Positions 43,901-50,400 are shown, counted from the stretch's first letter. The stretch: 64,000 nt of DNA from Candidula unifasciata (GCA_905116865.2 CAJHNH020003168.1:315001-379000); one strand, 5' to 3'. A program made the numbers and translations. Notes: generated by a model not told the origin, from the sequence alone.

Positions 43901-44673
43901 GGTACCACGACTGCACGCAGCCTATCTACCACCCCCTGAAATATTAGACTGTCCCGTGACCTGTGGATTTCCCCTGTGTGGGGTAGGATATTAATTAAGC
44001 ACCCATAAGTCATATCTATAAAATAGATATGCACACAACATTCTTGCTCTTGGAGAAGCCTGAAGTCCAGAGATGGACAAACAAACAAAACTTTCTGCTT
44101 GAGTTTACAACCAGAGAACATGAAGAAGAAGACCAAAGTCCAGAAGTGGACAAACAACCAGATTGTTCTGCAGCAGTTTACAGCCAGTGAACGCTAAGAA
44201 GACAAAGTATGCTTCATCATAAATGGGTAAACATAACCATGTAACATCAACAAACTACACTTAACGTATACAGACACTATATACTTACAGTATGTATTCC
44301 ATGTGGGTGCACACTGGGTGTCCTCACCATCTGCAACAATATTAACAGTTTCATAATTGCGTTTGGCCCTCTGTCGCACGACGGGGGCAGGTTTTTTGTT
44401 ACCACCTATATCATCATTCTTTCTATAAACTCCAGGACCAATTGTAGAATGCTGCTGCAAACTGGCAGATCGCCTGCAGAAATTTTTATCCGCATCCAGC
44501 TCTTCATTATAGCCCTGCGTGTAATCCAGTGCGGTGTCCGTAGAATAGCACCGCATTGTGAACTTCCTGTCTCCAAGTCTGGAAGTTGTGCTAATCCCCA
44601 TCATTTCTCCCGTGGCAACACCACTACTGGTTGTCCTGCGATGCACCGTTGGAGACTCTTGCTTTTGATACAT
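17832..44673 (-). CDS. CHN: Chimaerin gene (SH2-C1-RhoGAP), 12 coding exons
   Basis: Chimaerins are Rac GTPase-activating proteins recruited to membranes by diacylglycerol through their C1 domain; the SH2 domain reads phosphotyrosine partners. I joined twelve minus-strand exons: 44289-44673, 41622-41677, 38413-38444, 33734-33847, 32632-32887, 30844-30924, 28469-28553, 24563-24736, 22575-22652, 21562-21699, 20065-20176 and 17832-18009. All introns are GT-AG, all phases agree, and the total is 1689 nt (562 residues plus stop). Domains: about 125 extra N-terminal residues, SH2 about 155-245, linker, C1 305-354, RhoGAP about 375-562 with arginine finger R403. Vertebrate alpha2/beta2 chimaerins are about 460 residues, so this protein is longer at the N terminus. 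I cannot see a separate promoter for a short SH2-less form. Residue numbers in other entries refer to this model. Intron contents are listed as separate repeats. Confidence 0.95.
18011..19045. repeat. 39-bp minisatellite at exon 12 acceptor, about 26 units
   Basis: Plus-strand unit gtggatacagacaatgaaac plus aggcaggttcaataattca. The period 39 keeps frames open on both strands, producing spurious 100-200-residue ORFs. The unit nearest the gene runs into the acceptor: minus CCTGCCTG-ATTGT-TCCAC-AG corresponds to unit CCTGCCTG(TTTC)ATTGT(CTGTA)TCCACTG. The exon 12 pyrimidine tract and probably its branch point are therefore satellite sequence. Variants tatcataattc (outermost) and tgtgttcaat mark higher-order structure. 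Confidence 0.95.
19282..19410 (+). mobile_element. tRNA-like SINE, family C
   Basis: AGGCTGCGTGGTCTCGAGGC head and GGTTCCGGGTTCAATCGCTG B-box, followed by TAAGGGCTGGTGCC. Similar heads at 55235-55320 (GGTTCGAATCCTCGGTAAGG) and 43185-43245 (GTCGTGGGTTTC). In chimaerin intron 11. These are SINE heads rather than tRNA genes: they lack a foldable acceptor stem. Confidence 0.65.
19440..19670 (-). pseudogene. LINE 3' fragment, minus strand, chimaerin intron 11
   Basis: The minus strand reads [11 protein letters not shown] and [18 protein letters not shown], the ORF2 C-terminal signature. A related element is at 42540-42832 (minus; [32 protein letters not shown]). Confidence 0.8.
20065..20176 (-). 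CDS. CHN: Chimaerin exon 11, RhoGAP
   Basis: 112 nt, residues 467-504. It encodes [11 protein letters not shown], then [14 protein letters not shown] and CAHLGR, matching DPDEQLETL, LLPPAHCETLRYLMAHLKR. The acceptor is cttttacag and the donor gtaagttt. Phases (2 bases in, 2 bases out) agree with exons 10 and 12. There is no satellite at either boundary. Confidence 0.93.
21196..21470 (+). repeat. R1 repeat copy, nearly full length
   Basis: Runs from GTGTGGGTTCCGGGTCCC to AACTTTCAGTTGGTGAACGC and GAAGAAGAAGG. It lies in chimaerin intron 10, about 90 bases after the exon 10 donor, in antisense orientation to the gene. Confidence 0.8.
21562..21699 (-). CDS. CHN: Chimaerin exon 10, RhoGAP middle
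   Basis: 138 nt, residues 421-467 with split codons at both ends. It encodes [28 protein letters not shown] and VYKKLIEIV, matching KADISVNMYEDI, ALKLYFRDLPIPLIT and YPKFIESA of vertebrate chimaerin. The donor is gtacgt (after GTCA) and the acceptor ttattccag-like (tttgttccag). The acceptor plus the first 11-13 exon bases are tandemly repeated upstream. Confidence 0.95.
21691..21975. repeat. 46-bp repeat containing the exon 10 acceptor, 5-6 units
   Basis: Each unit on the minus strand has a pyrimidine stretch, (T)TCCAG or a degenerate form, then ATGTGGAGAAT, which equals the first 11 bases of exon 10. The two outermost copies (around 21913 and 21959) keep the CAG and exon bases intact; inner copies are degenerate. 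The real acceptor at 21700 is the terminal unit. Confidence 0.9.
22025..22455. repeat. 36-bp minisatellite, about 12 units, intron 9
   Basis: Unit cacatcacaagtgaatattt plus acttgacacatgcaca. It follows directly on the 46-bp array; the transition (ggaacaagtcacaagttacc) suggests the second array grew out of the end of the first. Confidence 0.93.
22575..22652 (-). CDS. CHN: Chimaerin exon 9, RhoGAP arginine finger
   Basis: 78 nt, residues 395-421. It encodes [20 protein letters not shown] and AFDK. R403 in IYRLAG corresponds to the catalytic arginine finger of RhoGAPs (LYRVSG in vertebrate chimaerin). The acceptor is cacgtgacag (weak pyrimidine tract) and the donor gtatgac. The acceptor neighbourhood is homologous to the 66-bp satellite unit upstream. 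Confidence 0.96.
22650..23660. repeat. 66-bp minisatellite derived from the exon 9 acceptor region
   Basis: Five near-identical 66-bp units at 23276-23610 and degenerate ones at 22650-22876 and 23147-23275, split by a SINE. The minus-strand unit (AATTTATCACACTCATATTC then CACATAACACAGGACTGG) aligns with the true acceptor (AATCTGTGCACACTCTTATA then CCACGTGACAGGAATTG). The real exon 9 acceptor is thus one diverged unit. Confidence 0.88.
22877..23146 (+). mobile_element. Family A SINE in chimaerin intron 8
   Basis: Nearly full-length copy (GTTTGGGCCCTGACC, GGGAAGTAAAGAGGGCTGGC, ending GGCGTGTAAAGTGGCTTTAC). It splits the degenerate 66-bp satellite into 22650-22876 and 23147-23660, so it inserted after the satellite formed. 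Confidence 0.8.
23930..24575. repeat. About 38-bp repeat containing the exon 8 donor, 12 or more units
   Basis: The minus-strand unit reads roughly GAGAAATAGAACTTAGAG then GTTAGTCCATATTGTGTC. The first part matches the last 16 exon bases of exon 8 (GAAATAGAACTTAGAG) and the second its donor, gttagtccatat. Units diverge with distance; several keep GGTTAGT. It begins inside exon 8 and runs about 620 bases into intron 8. Confidence 0.9.
24563..24736 (-). CDS. CHN: Chimaerin exon 8, end of C1 and start of RhoGAP
   Basis: Residues 337-394 plus one base of Gly395. It begins with a split Asp codon, then CGIEAHKKC and LPNDC, which supply the last four C1 zinc ligands. [15 protein letters not shown] follows, then the first RhoGAP helix, [15 protein letters not shown]. 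The acceptor is tacatttag and the donor gttagtcc. The last 16 exon bases and the donor recur many times in the downstream intron (repeat 23930-24575). Confidence 0.96.
24905..25045 (-). repeat. R1 repeat copy, minus strand, partial
   Basis: The plus strand shows GTTGTTCATCCACTTCTGGA and ATTTTACAGATCAGCATCTG, reverse complements of the R1 3' half. It is in chimaerin intron 7. A second dispersed element with a CAGGGTTCATAGCCAAATTT motif follows and is also present at 20540-20720. Confidence 0.65.
25385..27320. repeat. Purine-rich (GA/GGA) low-complexity tracts, intron 7
   Basis: Plus-strand runs of AGAGAGGGAGAGAAAG-type sequence at 25385-25985, 26200-26420, 26800-26985 and 27160-27310, with G or C homopolymers at 26107-26120, 26435-26453 and 27371-27388. 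The long minus-strand Ser/Leu/Pro frames here are the pyrimidine strand of this tract and are not proteins. Confidence 0.9.
28469..28553 (-). CDS. CHN: Chimaerin exon 7, core of C1 zinc finger
   Basis: Residues 309-336 plus one base. It supplies C318, C321 and C335 of the H-X12-C-X2-C-X13-C-X2-C-X4-H-X2-C-X7-C pattern, with G327, Q331 and G332 of the ligand-binding groove. I chose the acceptor ccatag (start 28553) over the CAG six bases further in, because only the former gives the required 12 residues between H305 and C318. Residue 315, a proline in DAG-binding C1 domains, is leucine here. The donor is gtaaaaa. Confidence 0.92.
28737..28950 (+). mobile_element. Family A SINE in chimaerin intron 6
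   Basis: Well-preserved tRNA head GGAGCGGCTGTGGTTTAGCC with a GGGTTCAAAT B-box. The body is CTCCTAGGTCAACCCAGCC and AAATATAGGTCTAGCCC; the 3' tail is partly lost. A 3' fragment of the same family lies at 29150-29250. Confidence 0.8.
30046..30258 (-). mobile_element. Family A SINE, minus strand, chimaerin intron 6
   Basis: Plus-strand reading ends AGTCGTTACACCACAACAGC, reverse complement of the tRNA head. The B-box region is GGATTTGAACCC and an A-tract interrupts the centre. Confidence 0.8.
30515..30832. repeat. 26-bp minisatellite near exon 6 donor, about 12 units
   Basis: Unit gatatctcacacggattaac plus cgtaca. It begins about 18 bases downstream of the exon 6 donor (minus sense). The donor itself is not in the unit. 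Confidence 0.92.
30844..30924 (-). CDS. CHN: Chimaerin exon 6, SH2-C1 linker
   Basis: 81 nt, phase 0 at both ends, residues 282-308. It is Ser/Thr/Ala-rich and ends DYEKPHIFK, matching the YEKIHNFK start of the vertebrate C1 domain; His305 is the first zinc ligand. The acceptor is tttcttctag and the donor gtaagc. Satellites lie on both sides: a 26-bp array beginning about 18 bases after the donor and a 45-bp array about 30 bases before the acceptor. Confidence 0.9.
30950..32156. repeat. 45-bp minisatellite near exon 6 acceptor, about 27 units
   Basis: Unit gatcaaattaaatgacagca plus gcagaagctagcagccactgatggt. It starts about 30 bases upstream of the exon 6 acceptor and fills most of intron 5. 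The minus-strand unit motif GCTAGCTTCTGCTGCTGTC resembles the pyrimidine-rich CTGCTTTTCTTCTAG acceptor. A block of about 6 units with gagaacagtaaaag variants is itself duplicated (31495-31735 versus 31805-32045), indicating recent unequal exchange. Confidence 0.94.
32180..32412. mobile_element. Inverted pair of family A SINE 3' fragments
   Basis: 32180-32235 is a minus-strand 3' end (AAGGTCCTTTTCCATGTCTT, GGGCATACAGGGCTAGACCT). 32262-32412 is a plus-strand body and 3' end (GGAAGTAAAGGCGGCTGACA to GGCATGGAAAAGGGTCCTTT). They face each other between the 45-bp satellite and the exon 5 donor, and could form a hairpin in the pre-mRNA. Confidence 0.75.
32632..32887 (-). CDS. CHN: Chimaerin exon 5, second half of SH2
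   Basis: Residues 196-281. It contains [20 protein letters not shown] and [13 protein letters not shown], strongly matching chimaerin SH2 (LYYDGKHFVGEKRF and DLVTDGLITLYIE). A linker with the basic cluster [11 protein letters not shown] and the end ISSAQ follows. The acceptor is tcacccag and the donor gtttgt. An ATG 11 bases upstream of the exon is intronic and is not a start. Confidence 0.96.
33170..33560 (-). pseudogene. LINE 3' fragment, minus strand, chimaerin intron 4/3 boundary region
   Basis: Lies in intron 4. The minus strand reads [29 protein letters not shown] and CKDACKRDM, the CR1-like ORF2 C-terminal signature. The upstream part (33360-33560) also fits this family (TCTTCTTAGACATCACATG). 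Confidence 0.75.
33734..33847 (-). CDS. CHN: Chimaerin exon 4, first half of SH2
   Basis: Residues 158-196 (partial ends). It starts with the last base of a Glu codon, then YHGSLSRQ, and contains the phosphotyrosine-pocket motif GCYLVRKSE (FLVRES-equivalent, with the pTyr-binding Arg present). It ends in TFTLAI-type sequence and AG of a split Arg codon. The acceptor is ...ctgttgacag and the donor gttgttg, which is weak beyond GT. A 40-bp satellite directly abuts the acceptor. Confidence 0.93.
33851..34400. repeat. 40-bp minisatellite abutting exon 4 acceptor, about 13 units
   Basis: Unit aacagatacaatcacatgta plus gagaacaaagtagtcaccag. The first (gene-proximal) unit supplies the acceptor's pyrimidine-poor tract: minus GATTGTATCTGTTGACAG, against GATTGTATCTGTTCTGGTGAC in later units. 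Confidence 0.93.
34430..35000 (+). pseudogene. Two joined LINE 3' fragments, chimaerin intron 3
   Basis: 34430-34780 is an RNase H-type end ([14 protein letters not shown]; followed by GTGTATAATCAGTGTGCTAC, shared with 7265). 34786-35000 reads [37 protein letters not shown] and DHDLWRRM, the ORF2 end also seen at 54310-54735. They are either a chimaeric insertion or two elements abutting. Confidence 0.7.
35315..35410 (+). repeat. Dispersed repeat R2, copy
   Basis: See the R2 copy at 4019-4126; this is the best-preserved copy, in chimaerin intron 3. Confidence 0.6.
35450..35720 (-). pseudogene. LINE RNase H/Cys-motif end, minus strand
   Basis: The minus strand reads [37 protein letters not shown], the terminal CxCG...DHxLxxCPxY zinc-knuckle of RNase H-bearing non-LTR elements. 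It is interrupted before and after. Confidence 0.8.
36717..36965 (+). mobile_element. Family A SINE, chimaerin intron 3
   Basis: Head GGGAGTCGCCGTAGCGCC; body GGGAAGTAATGGCGGCTGAC and AAATATAGGTCTAGCCC; tail AAAAAGTACCTTTACTT. The middle of the tRNA-like head is partly deleted. Confidence 0.8.
38413..38444 (-). CDS. CHN: Chimaerin exon 3, 32-nt microexon
   Basis: Encodes [10 protein letters not shown] plus two bases of a Glu codon, matching the VENRPKYYGRE stretch that leads into the SH2 domain. The acceptor is ...cattatag and the donor gtaagtat, a near-perfect consensus. Phase 0 in and phase 2 out agree with both neighbours. It is too short for ORF-based detection. A 48-bp satellite starts directly upstream of its acceptor. 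Confidence 0.92.
38447..39780. repeat. 48-bp minisatellite abutting exon 3 acceptor, about 17-18 units
   Basis: Unit ttagtgtatttactaactag plus gatctttaactaagttacataattatgg. The gene-proximal unit runs into the acceptor (minus ATAATTATGTAACTTGCATTATAG, against ATAATTATGTAACTTAG in later units). A 487-bp LINE end splits the array at 38773-39259. Confidence 0.94.
38773..39259 (+). mobile_element. LINE 3' end inserted in exon 3 satellite, with TSD
   Basis: Reads [40 protein letters not shown], then after stops [18 protein letters not shown] sequence, and ends ATGATGATGATG. Flanked by TGTATTTACT (38763-38772 and 39260-39269), part of the satellite unit, so the target duplication is clear. Severely 5'-truncated. 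Confidence 0.87.
39781..40018 (-). mobile_element. Family A SINE, minus strand, chimaerin intron 2
   Basis: Reverse-complement copy, 3' truncated. It ends CTGCTACACCACAGCGGCTC on the plus strand and sits exactly between the end of the 48-bp satellite and the LINE at 40019-41040. Confidence 0.8.
40019..41040 (-). pseudogene. LINE RNase H domain and terminal Cys motif, minus strand
   Basis: The minus strand reads [18 protein letters not shown], then YTDGSLEGA (RNase H catalytic start), [29 protein letters not shown] and RLAKNGTK, and finally [20 protein letters not shown]. Frameshifts and a (TA)n tract at 40829-40846 immediately before the YTDGS codons mark it as dead. In chimaerin intron 2. 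Confidence 0.85.
41480..41630. repeat. Three tandem copies of the exon 2 donor
   Basis: Minus-strand GAGGTGAGAGAATTG (real, GT at 41621-41620), ATGAGGTGAGAATTG (near 41551) and TTAGGTGAGAATTC (near 41491), spaced 69 and 60 bases, with A-tract length changes between. All three are consensus-grade donors. Confidence 0.85.
41622..41677 (-). CDS. CHN: Chimaerin exon 2 (56 nt)
   Basis: Residues 129-147. It begins with the two bases completing a Leu codon and reads [19 protein letters not shown], close to the LYQLQQEAP segment of vertebrate alpha2-chimaerin. The acceptor is ...gtgacag and the donor gtgagag. The donor region is repeated twice more downstream in the intron (see repeat 41480-41630). 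Confidence 0.92.
42120..42275 (+). pseudogene. LINE RT fragment (YADD)
   Basis: Reads [20 protein letters not shown], a homologue of 11424-11490 (MPGIVVGGHN...YADDTVLIA). Short and truncated. In chimaerin intron 1. Confidence 0.7.
42530..42840 (-). pseudogene. LINE ORF2 C-terminal fragment, minus strand
   Basis: 93-codon minus-strand frame with [23 protein letters not shown] and ATHLAQDR, the best-preserved copy of the family at 19440-19670. Confidence 0.8.
43660..44200 (+). repeat. R1 repeat interrupted by MITE M1
   Basis: R1 motifs before (CTGCCTGAGAGGCAAGGAAC) and after (AAAATAGATATGCACACAAC, GAAGTCCAGAGATGGACAAA) the MITE. A second partial R1 end, ACCAAAGTCCAGAAGTGGAC, follows at 44130-44200. 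Confidence 0.75.
43735..44004 (-). mobile_element. MITE family M1, copy inside R1 repeat
   Basis: Same family as 60975-61267 in opposite orientation. Ends GTGCTTTATTAATATTT and ATATTAATTAAGCACCC; flanks ACAAGTCA (43727-43734) and ATAAGTCA (44005-44012) differ at one base. It interrupts an R1 element at its ACAAATAAGTCA segment. It lies in chimaerin intron 1. Confidence 0.85.
44289..44673 (-). CDS. CHN: Chimaerin exon 1, start codon and N-terminal extension
   Basis: Encodes residues 1-128 plus the first base of codon 129. The start is ATG at 44673-44671: an in-frame TAA lies 15 bases upstream, and A at -3 gives a favourable context. The first about 120 residues are Ser/Thr/Arg/Asn-rich without hydrophobic segments, so probably disordered, and I see no counterpart in vertebrate chimaerins. 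The final APTWNTY joins to the LYQLQQ of exon 2 and matches the N-terminal region of SH2-containing chimaerins. The donor is gtaagtat. A TAACAG motif just upstream of the ATG could be an acceptor of a 5'UTR intron; this is unproven. Confidence 0.88.
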
Positions 44674-45989
44674 TTTCTCTGTTATTTACGGGACTTACTG
44701 AATATAATAAATAGTTCGGACATTAGCCTTTATAAATAATAATAGTGAACAGCACCAATATGTTATAGTCCCAAATTTAAAAAAAAAAACAGCTCAGAGA
44801 AATCAAATATAATAATCCAAGAACAGAATATAAATCCAGAAGTTTGTGGCAAACTGGTTTGATACTATTAGGCAGATCACATGTATTTCACATTTCAGAA
44901 AACAAATGCCTTTCCACTGTTGTCAAACCTGCAGCATGACAGAAAGTCACTTTAAAAAATGGATGTTAATGAAAACATTAACATAAAATTACTGCCATTT
45001 TCTAAACTTCCCTTGCTAGAAAAATAACAGCTGTTGATATTCCAAGATTACAGTTAGAGAATAATATCAAATTTAATAAATAATAATGCTTAAAATGTTT
45101 TGATCTTCACAGTGCCATTTTATGTATTTACGCAGAAAATTATGTTTGAATGTTTTGGCAGTCTGCCCGGCTTAATCACATGGTGTACTAACTTCCTGCC
45201 TCTCACTACTTCTGACTCACATGGACATGGAGGTCATCATGGAGGCATTTAAACAAACATGGGCAGTAAATTATGTAGTTCAATGTTTCAGGCTTGCACA
45301 TCAGCCTATTCTATTCAGCTTTTCATCTCCTAGAGGTACAGAAGCTCAACTAACTCATGCCGAGTCCTTGTCCTGGTTTGATGGGACTGTGAAACCATTC
45401 TCTAACCCTCCAAGAGGGACACACAGATAACACCCTCATGCCTAAAAATCTATTTTTCTGTCAGAGTTTGTAAAACACATTTCACTAAACTTCTGTTGAC
45501 CAAACTTTTAACATTTCACTTTAACCAAAATGGTTTTTTTTAAGAAACACACGTGCACATTTACAATCTCTATCTCTGAGTGAATTAGAAGCAACAGACG
45601 TGCTCTGTAACTAACGAAGGAAATAAGTACACAGCCTTGCCAAGTGGGTCTGTTCCTGTGACCACTGGTTTAAACACAGGAAGCAAAGATCTGCTCCCAT
45701 CTCTGAACCAGAAATGGCCTCTTCACATTAGACCGTAAACACGCTAACAGAAAGACACAGTAGGTGGATCACATAGTCGAGTTTTAAACATTAATTAACG
45801 ATCCTCATTTTAATTGAACCACCTTGTTAATTTACATTTATCAGTATCTTTTTGTCTTTCTTTCATAATTTTTTTTTTCTGCAATGAGAATCATTTTGTT
45901 ATGAATTCATATCTTCAAGGGCAAATGTGTGAAATATTGAGTTGTTACAGCATTGACTAATATTGTAAATAAGATGATGTTGCATGTTT

Positions 45990-47165
45990 TTGTTATTGTA
46001 ACATTTTCACTAAAACAATGTTGCTGGTTGTTACATGTTTTTATCAAGAAAAGTAACGTTTAGTAAAACAATGTGGCTAGGAGTTGCATTAAAACCTAGA
46101 AATGTTACATTTTCAGTTTTTAAAAAAAATTCCTAGTTGCTGCACTTTTTTTTTTTACAAAGAAATGGAATATATTCCATGAAACATTGTTACCAGTCGT
46201 TGACCATTTTAATGAGAAATGTCATATATCAGTAAAACAATGTTAATCTTTGTTCCACTTTTTAACAAGAAATGTAATGTATTCAGGTGAACAATGTTGC
46301 TACTTGTTGCATGTTTTTATCTTGAAATGAACATTTTCAGTAAAACACCAATAAATGAAAATTTTCAGTAAGACAATGTTGTTAGTTTTGTTTCCAAAAA
46401 CATGTAATATATTTAGTAAAACAATGTTGCTAGCTGCTTGTTTTATCAAGAAATTAACATTTTCATAAAACAATATTATTATTTACTGTGATATGTTGTT
46501 GAGAAGGTAACATTAAGTTAAAAAATGCTACTAGTTGCATGTTTTTGTCAAAAAAGTGTAAAATTTGATGTAAAACAGTGCTACTTGTTGCATGTTTTTA
46601 TCAAGGAATGTAAAGTTTAATGTAAAACAGTGCTACTTGTTGCATGTTTTTATCAAGGAATGTAAAGTTTAATGTAAAACAGTGCTACTTGTTGCATGTT
46701 TTTATCAAGGAATATAAAGTTTAATGTAAAACAGTGCTACTTGTTACATGTTTTTTTTATAAAGAAATGTAAAGTTTAATGTAAAACAGTGCTACTTGTT
46801 GCATGTTTCTTATTAAGAAATGCAAAGTTTAATATAAAACAGTGCTACTTGTTGCATGTTTTTATCAAGAAATGTAAAGTTTAATGTAAAACAGTGCTAT
46901 TTGTTGCATGTTTTTCATTGAGAAATGTTAAGTTTAATGTCAAGCAATGCTACTTGATGCATGTTTTTCATTAAAAAATGTTAAGTTTAATGTCAAGCAA
47001 TGCTACTTGATGCATGTTTTTCATTCATAAATGTTGAGTTTAATGTCAAGCAATGCTACTTGTTGCATGTGTTTCATTAAGAAATGTTAAGTTTAATGTC
47101 AAGCAATTCTACTTGTTGCATGTTTTTATCAAGAAATGTAAACTTCAATATAAAACAGTGTTACA
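45990..47165. repeat. 52-bp minisatellite upstream of chimaerin exon 1
   Basis: Plus-strand unit gtaaaacagtgctacttgtt plus gcatgtttttatcaaggaatgtaaagtttaat. Well conserved at 46560-46900 and decayed to the left (45990-46550) and right. If chimaerin has a 5'UTR intron it would lie inside it; I see no defined exon at its edge. Confidence 0.9.
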
Positions 47166-47430
47166 GGTTTTCTACTACCCATTATCCCCCAACCCAGCAT
47201 TGTCCATCAACCAACCAATGCCAAGCTGCATTGGTAATCATGCTTGTCCACCATCTTCTGTCATATGTAATGTCATTCATTTCTAATACAAATTTTCCAT
47301 GCCTTGATGCCAAACTACCCAAGATCTTTTGCAAAGGTCTTTTTCTGCCTCTTTTTCCCTGCAACTTCCCTGCTGTCCCAAGGTTTTCCAGTTTTTAGGT
47401 AATCGGATAACCTTAGATCCAATTCCACTG
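47165..47430 (-). pseudogene. LINE ORF2 C-terminal fragment, minus strand
   Basis: The minus strand reads GKRGRKRPLQKILGSLASRH and DRRWWTSMITNA, matching GRGRPxEKMLDxLxxWHG...DRxLWxxMI of the same families. It abuts the 52-bp satellite. Confidence 0.75.
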
Positions 47431-50400
47431 CAAATGGGTCACCCCCATAAGTTTGTTGGGCTGGTCGACTTTCCTGAAGTTTACGGATGTGTCCCACCCT
47501 GTTGTTTGTTTTCTGTATTATCTTGCATTTACGTTTTCATTCTGAGAAAGAGAATGCCTGTGACATAGGTTTCAGCACTCTCTAGGGCCAGTTTCTCCAT
47601 GTTTTTGTGGAGTGTTAACATCGCTGATGTGCTGAAATATACATCACGCGATATCAACGACATTGCAGAACACCCCTATAACCAAGGTGCCTAGGTGAAA
47701 AGTCAGGAACTATTAATTAGAAGTGAACTAATGTGAATATGGGCAGAGCGTGGGGAGATTAATGTTTACCTGTACCCAACAATGGACACAGACTGCAGTT
47801 TTAGCAAAATCAAAGCATACACAGGCACTAAATGCATGAGGTAGCAGTCAGAGGTGCCAACAAACTATCCAACACTAGAAATGTTCATCTTTGATGGAAG
47901 CAGCAATTATGATAGATCAGTAGTTGCACATGTAAGGTTCTCTGGCACCAGGCCTTTCATCAGCAGCACCAAGCGATGGAACTATATCATTTTAGCCTAT
48001 ATATGGAGGGAACTAACTATTATCGTCAGAAGCAAACAAATGACATTACTAAACATAGTAATTCTGCCTATTATCCACCATGTTGACTTGAAGTTCTCTT
48101 TGTAAGTTATTTTTCTTTCAAGGCGTATTCATTCATATATGTATCCACTTATAAATACTCTAAGTCTTGAAAGCGACACTGTTCAATTATGTTGATTCCA
48201 TTCAATATTGTCTTATCTTCATTCTCTTATCCAAGAAAATGAAACAACTGACACATGTGTCCGCTCTGTGAGAGTTACTTCCCATCTCATTCATGCTGCT
48301 GCCGGTCACAGGGCCTGTCCTATGTTGTGAGGGGTGTTATGACATGGCTTTGTTCTGCGTTATTTACAATGTTTGTGCGATGTTGTATAACTGAATTAGT
48401 TGTGATTAGGTTATGTGTTCCATACAGAATATTAACAATACATGCCACCAAAAGAACTGAAAATCACATCTGCAGTGCTGATGCGATTAAAGGAGACACG
48501 CAAATACTGTCTCGATCTACCGGCGACATTCTGCTAGGAATACCAGCACCTTTTGTAGCAAAAATATCTGATCTTGAAAAATTATATGATGCTTTAGTAT
48601 GAACTGGATGAGATACAGTGAAATACAGCACCATGGTGTCATGATCTACAACTAGGATGCAATATCTGATTTCAGCTATTCCCCAATTATTCGTCTAACT
48701 GCACATAAAGGATGACGATAGTGACGAACTCAAGGATCATGAAATTGTCAATCGTATTCACTAACTTCTAAGCCATGAAGCCACAAACAATGATTAAAAT
48801 GAAGCAAATAATAGAATCCATTTAACAGAAATAAAAATCAGCTACACTCAATATAATCATTATCAAACGCAATAAATTGTGTAATCTATTGTTTACACCT
48901 TTTCTTTGTTTAAATTTACAATATGGAAAACATTACTTTGATAAATCCGAATATCAATAAATCGTTTGTTAAGAAAGAAAAAAAGGTTGTTTGTCTCGGT
49001 TATAGTACAGAATGTTTAAACAGGATATGTTCGGTATAATTACTACTAGTAACTATCTACTCTACTGGATGTTGCTGGAGGTAAGTGTAATTAAATTCTT
49101 ACTGAAATTTCTTACCAATAACAACAGATGAAGATAATCAATTATTACTATTATACTACTAAAGGTGTAATGCCGTAATCAATTCACCAATTTAATGAAA
49201 CAATCTAAATATTCACTGTACAATTTCTATGTTTATCACAACACAGAATGGTGTAAACAAAGCAATATTTGAAAAAATATAAATTACATAATAAAATTTA
49301 TAACTGTTCTAGTGTTCTAAATAAAAAATTATATAATATACAAAAAAATATATAATTACACATTACACAGAATTCAATGAACACTTTTATGTCTCAATAA
49401 CAATAATATAATCATAAAGGCCGAACAGGATATTTTTGTTTAAATTACTGCTAGCTACTGCTTAACTATTTTCTACTAGTATGTCAATAGTAATATTTAA
49501 CATTTATAAAAATGCAAGGCTAAAGTAAAACTATACAAAATGTAAACCAACCAAACACACATTTTAGCACACTAGTGAGGCAAAGGGGTGAGTCAGAGGA
49601 TGATTAATATCTCATTATATGAATAGGCATCCTGGGTTAATCATGAGCTAACAAATTGTAAACAATACAACACAATAACACACAAAACCCCGCAGTTTTT
49701 AAATACAAGGAAACTAAACTCTAAACTCTTTAACTTTAATATTAAATGCTGGATTTGTGTGGAGTTCACAAGGAAAACAAATGTGTTAAATTTACAATGT
49801 GGATTGAATTTCAGTTTGAATACACAAAAGACAGGCAAATGTAAGGCTGTTAGTGTTTGAACTGTTTGAGTTTGAAAGACGAGACAGATAATAGCTAGAT
49901 AAAGAAGACCGTTAAAAAAAAAATTCAAAAACTAAAACAGTACAAGATGTTTCTTTATTTATGTCTTTAGTTGTCACTAACTACAAAGTAATGATGTCAA
50001 AACATGCAATTATTTCGATTATTCATAGCATTATAATAATAGTTAACTAGTAACTAAGTGAGTAAAGTAATAATGTACACTATTTAGCTAAACTACAGTG
50101 CCAGTAGTAGTATAAATAAGTACTACTACTAATTACTAGTCAGTAGTTACTGTAGAACTATAGAAGAATAGATTGAGTACTACTCACACTGCTGAAAATA
50201 ATGAATTAGTGGTAATAACTCTAAACAAAACGTGGCGATTGACTTACTCTGCATCTTCATACAACTAACTGAAACCAGAGAGTTCTGTTATTATTTTCAC
50301 AGAGACTTTATTCCAACCTGTGCCATAACACAGTTACAGGTTGCAGAAGGGAGAAATCATGATAGTAAATCCTTTGGTCCAGTAATGGTCAATCAAAGAC

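Noticed and set aside
48255..48602. 115-codon plus-strand frame
   Set aside because: No family resemblance and composition like random AT-rich DNA; kept only as unexplained sequence.
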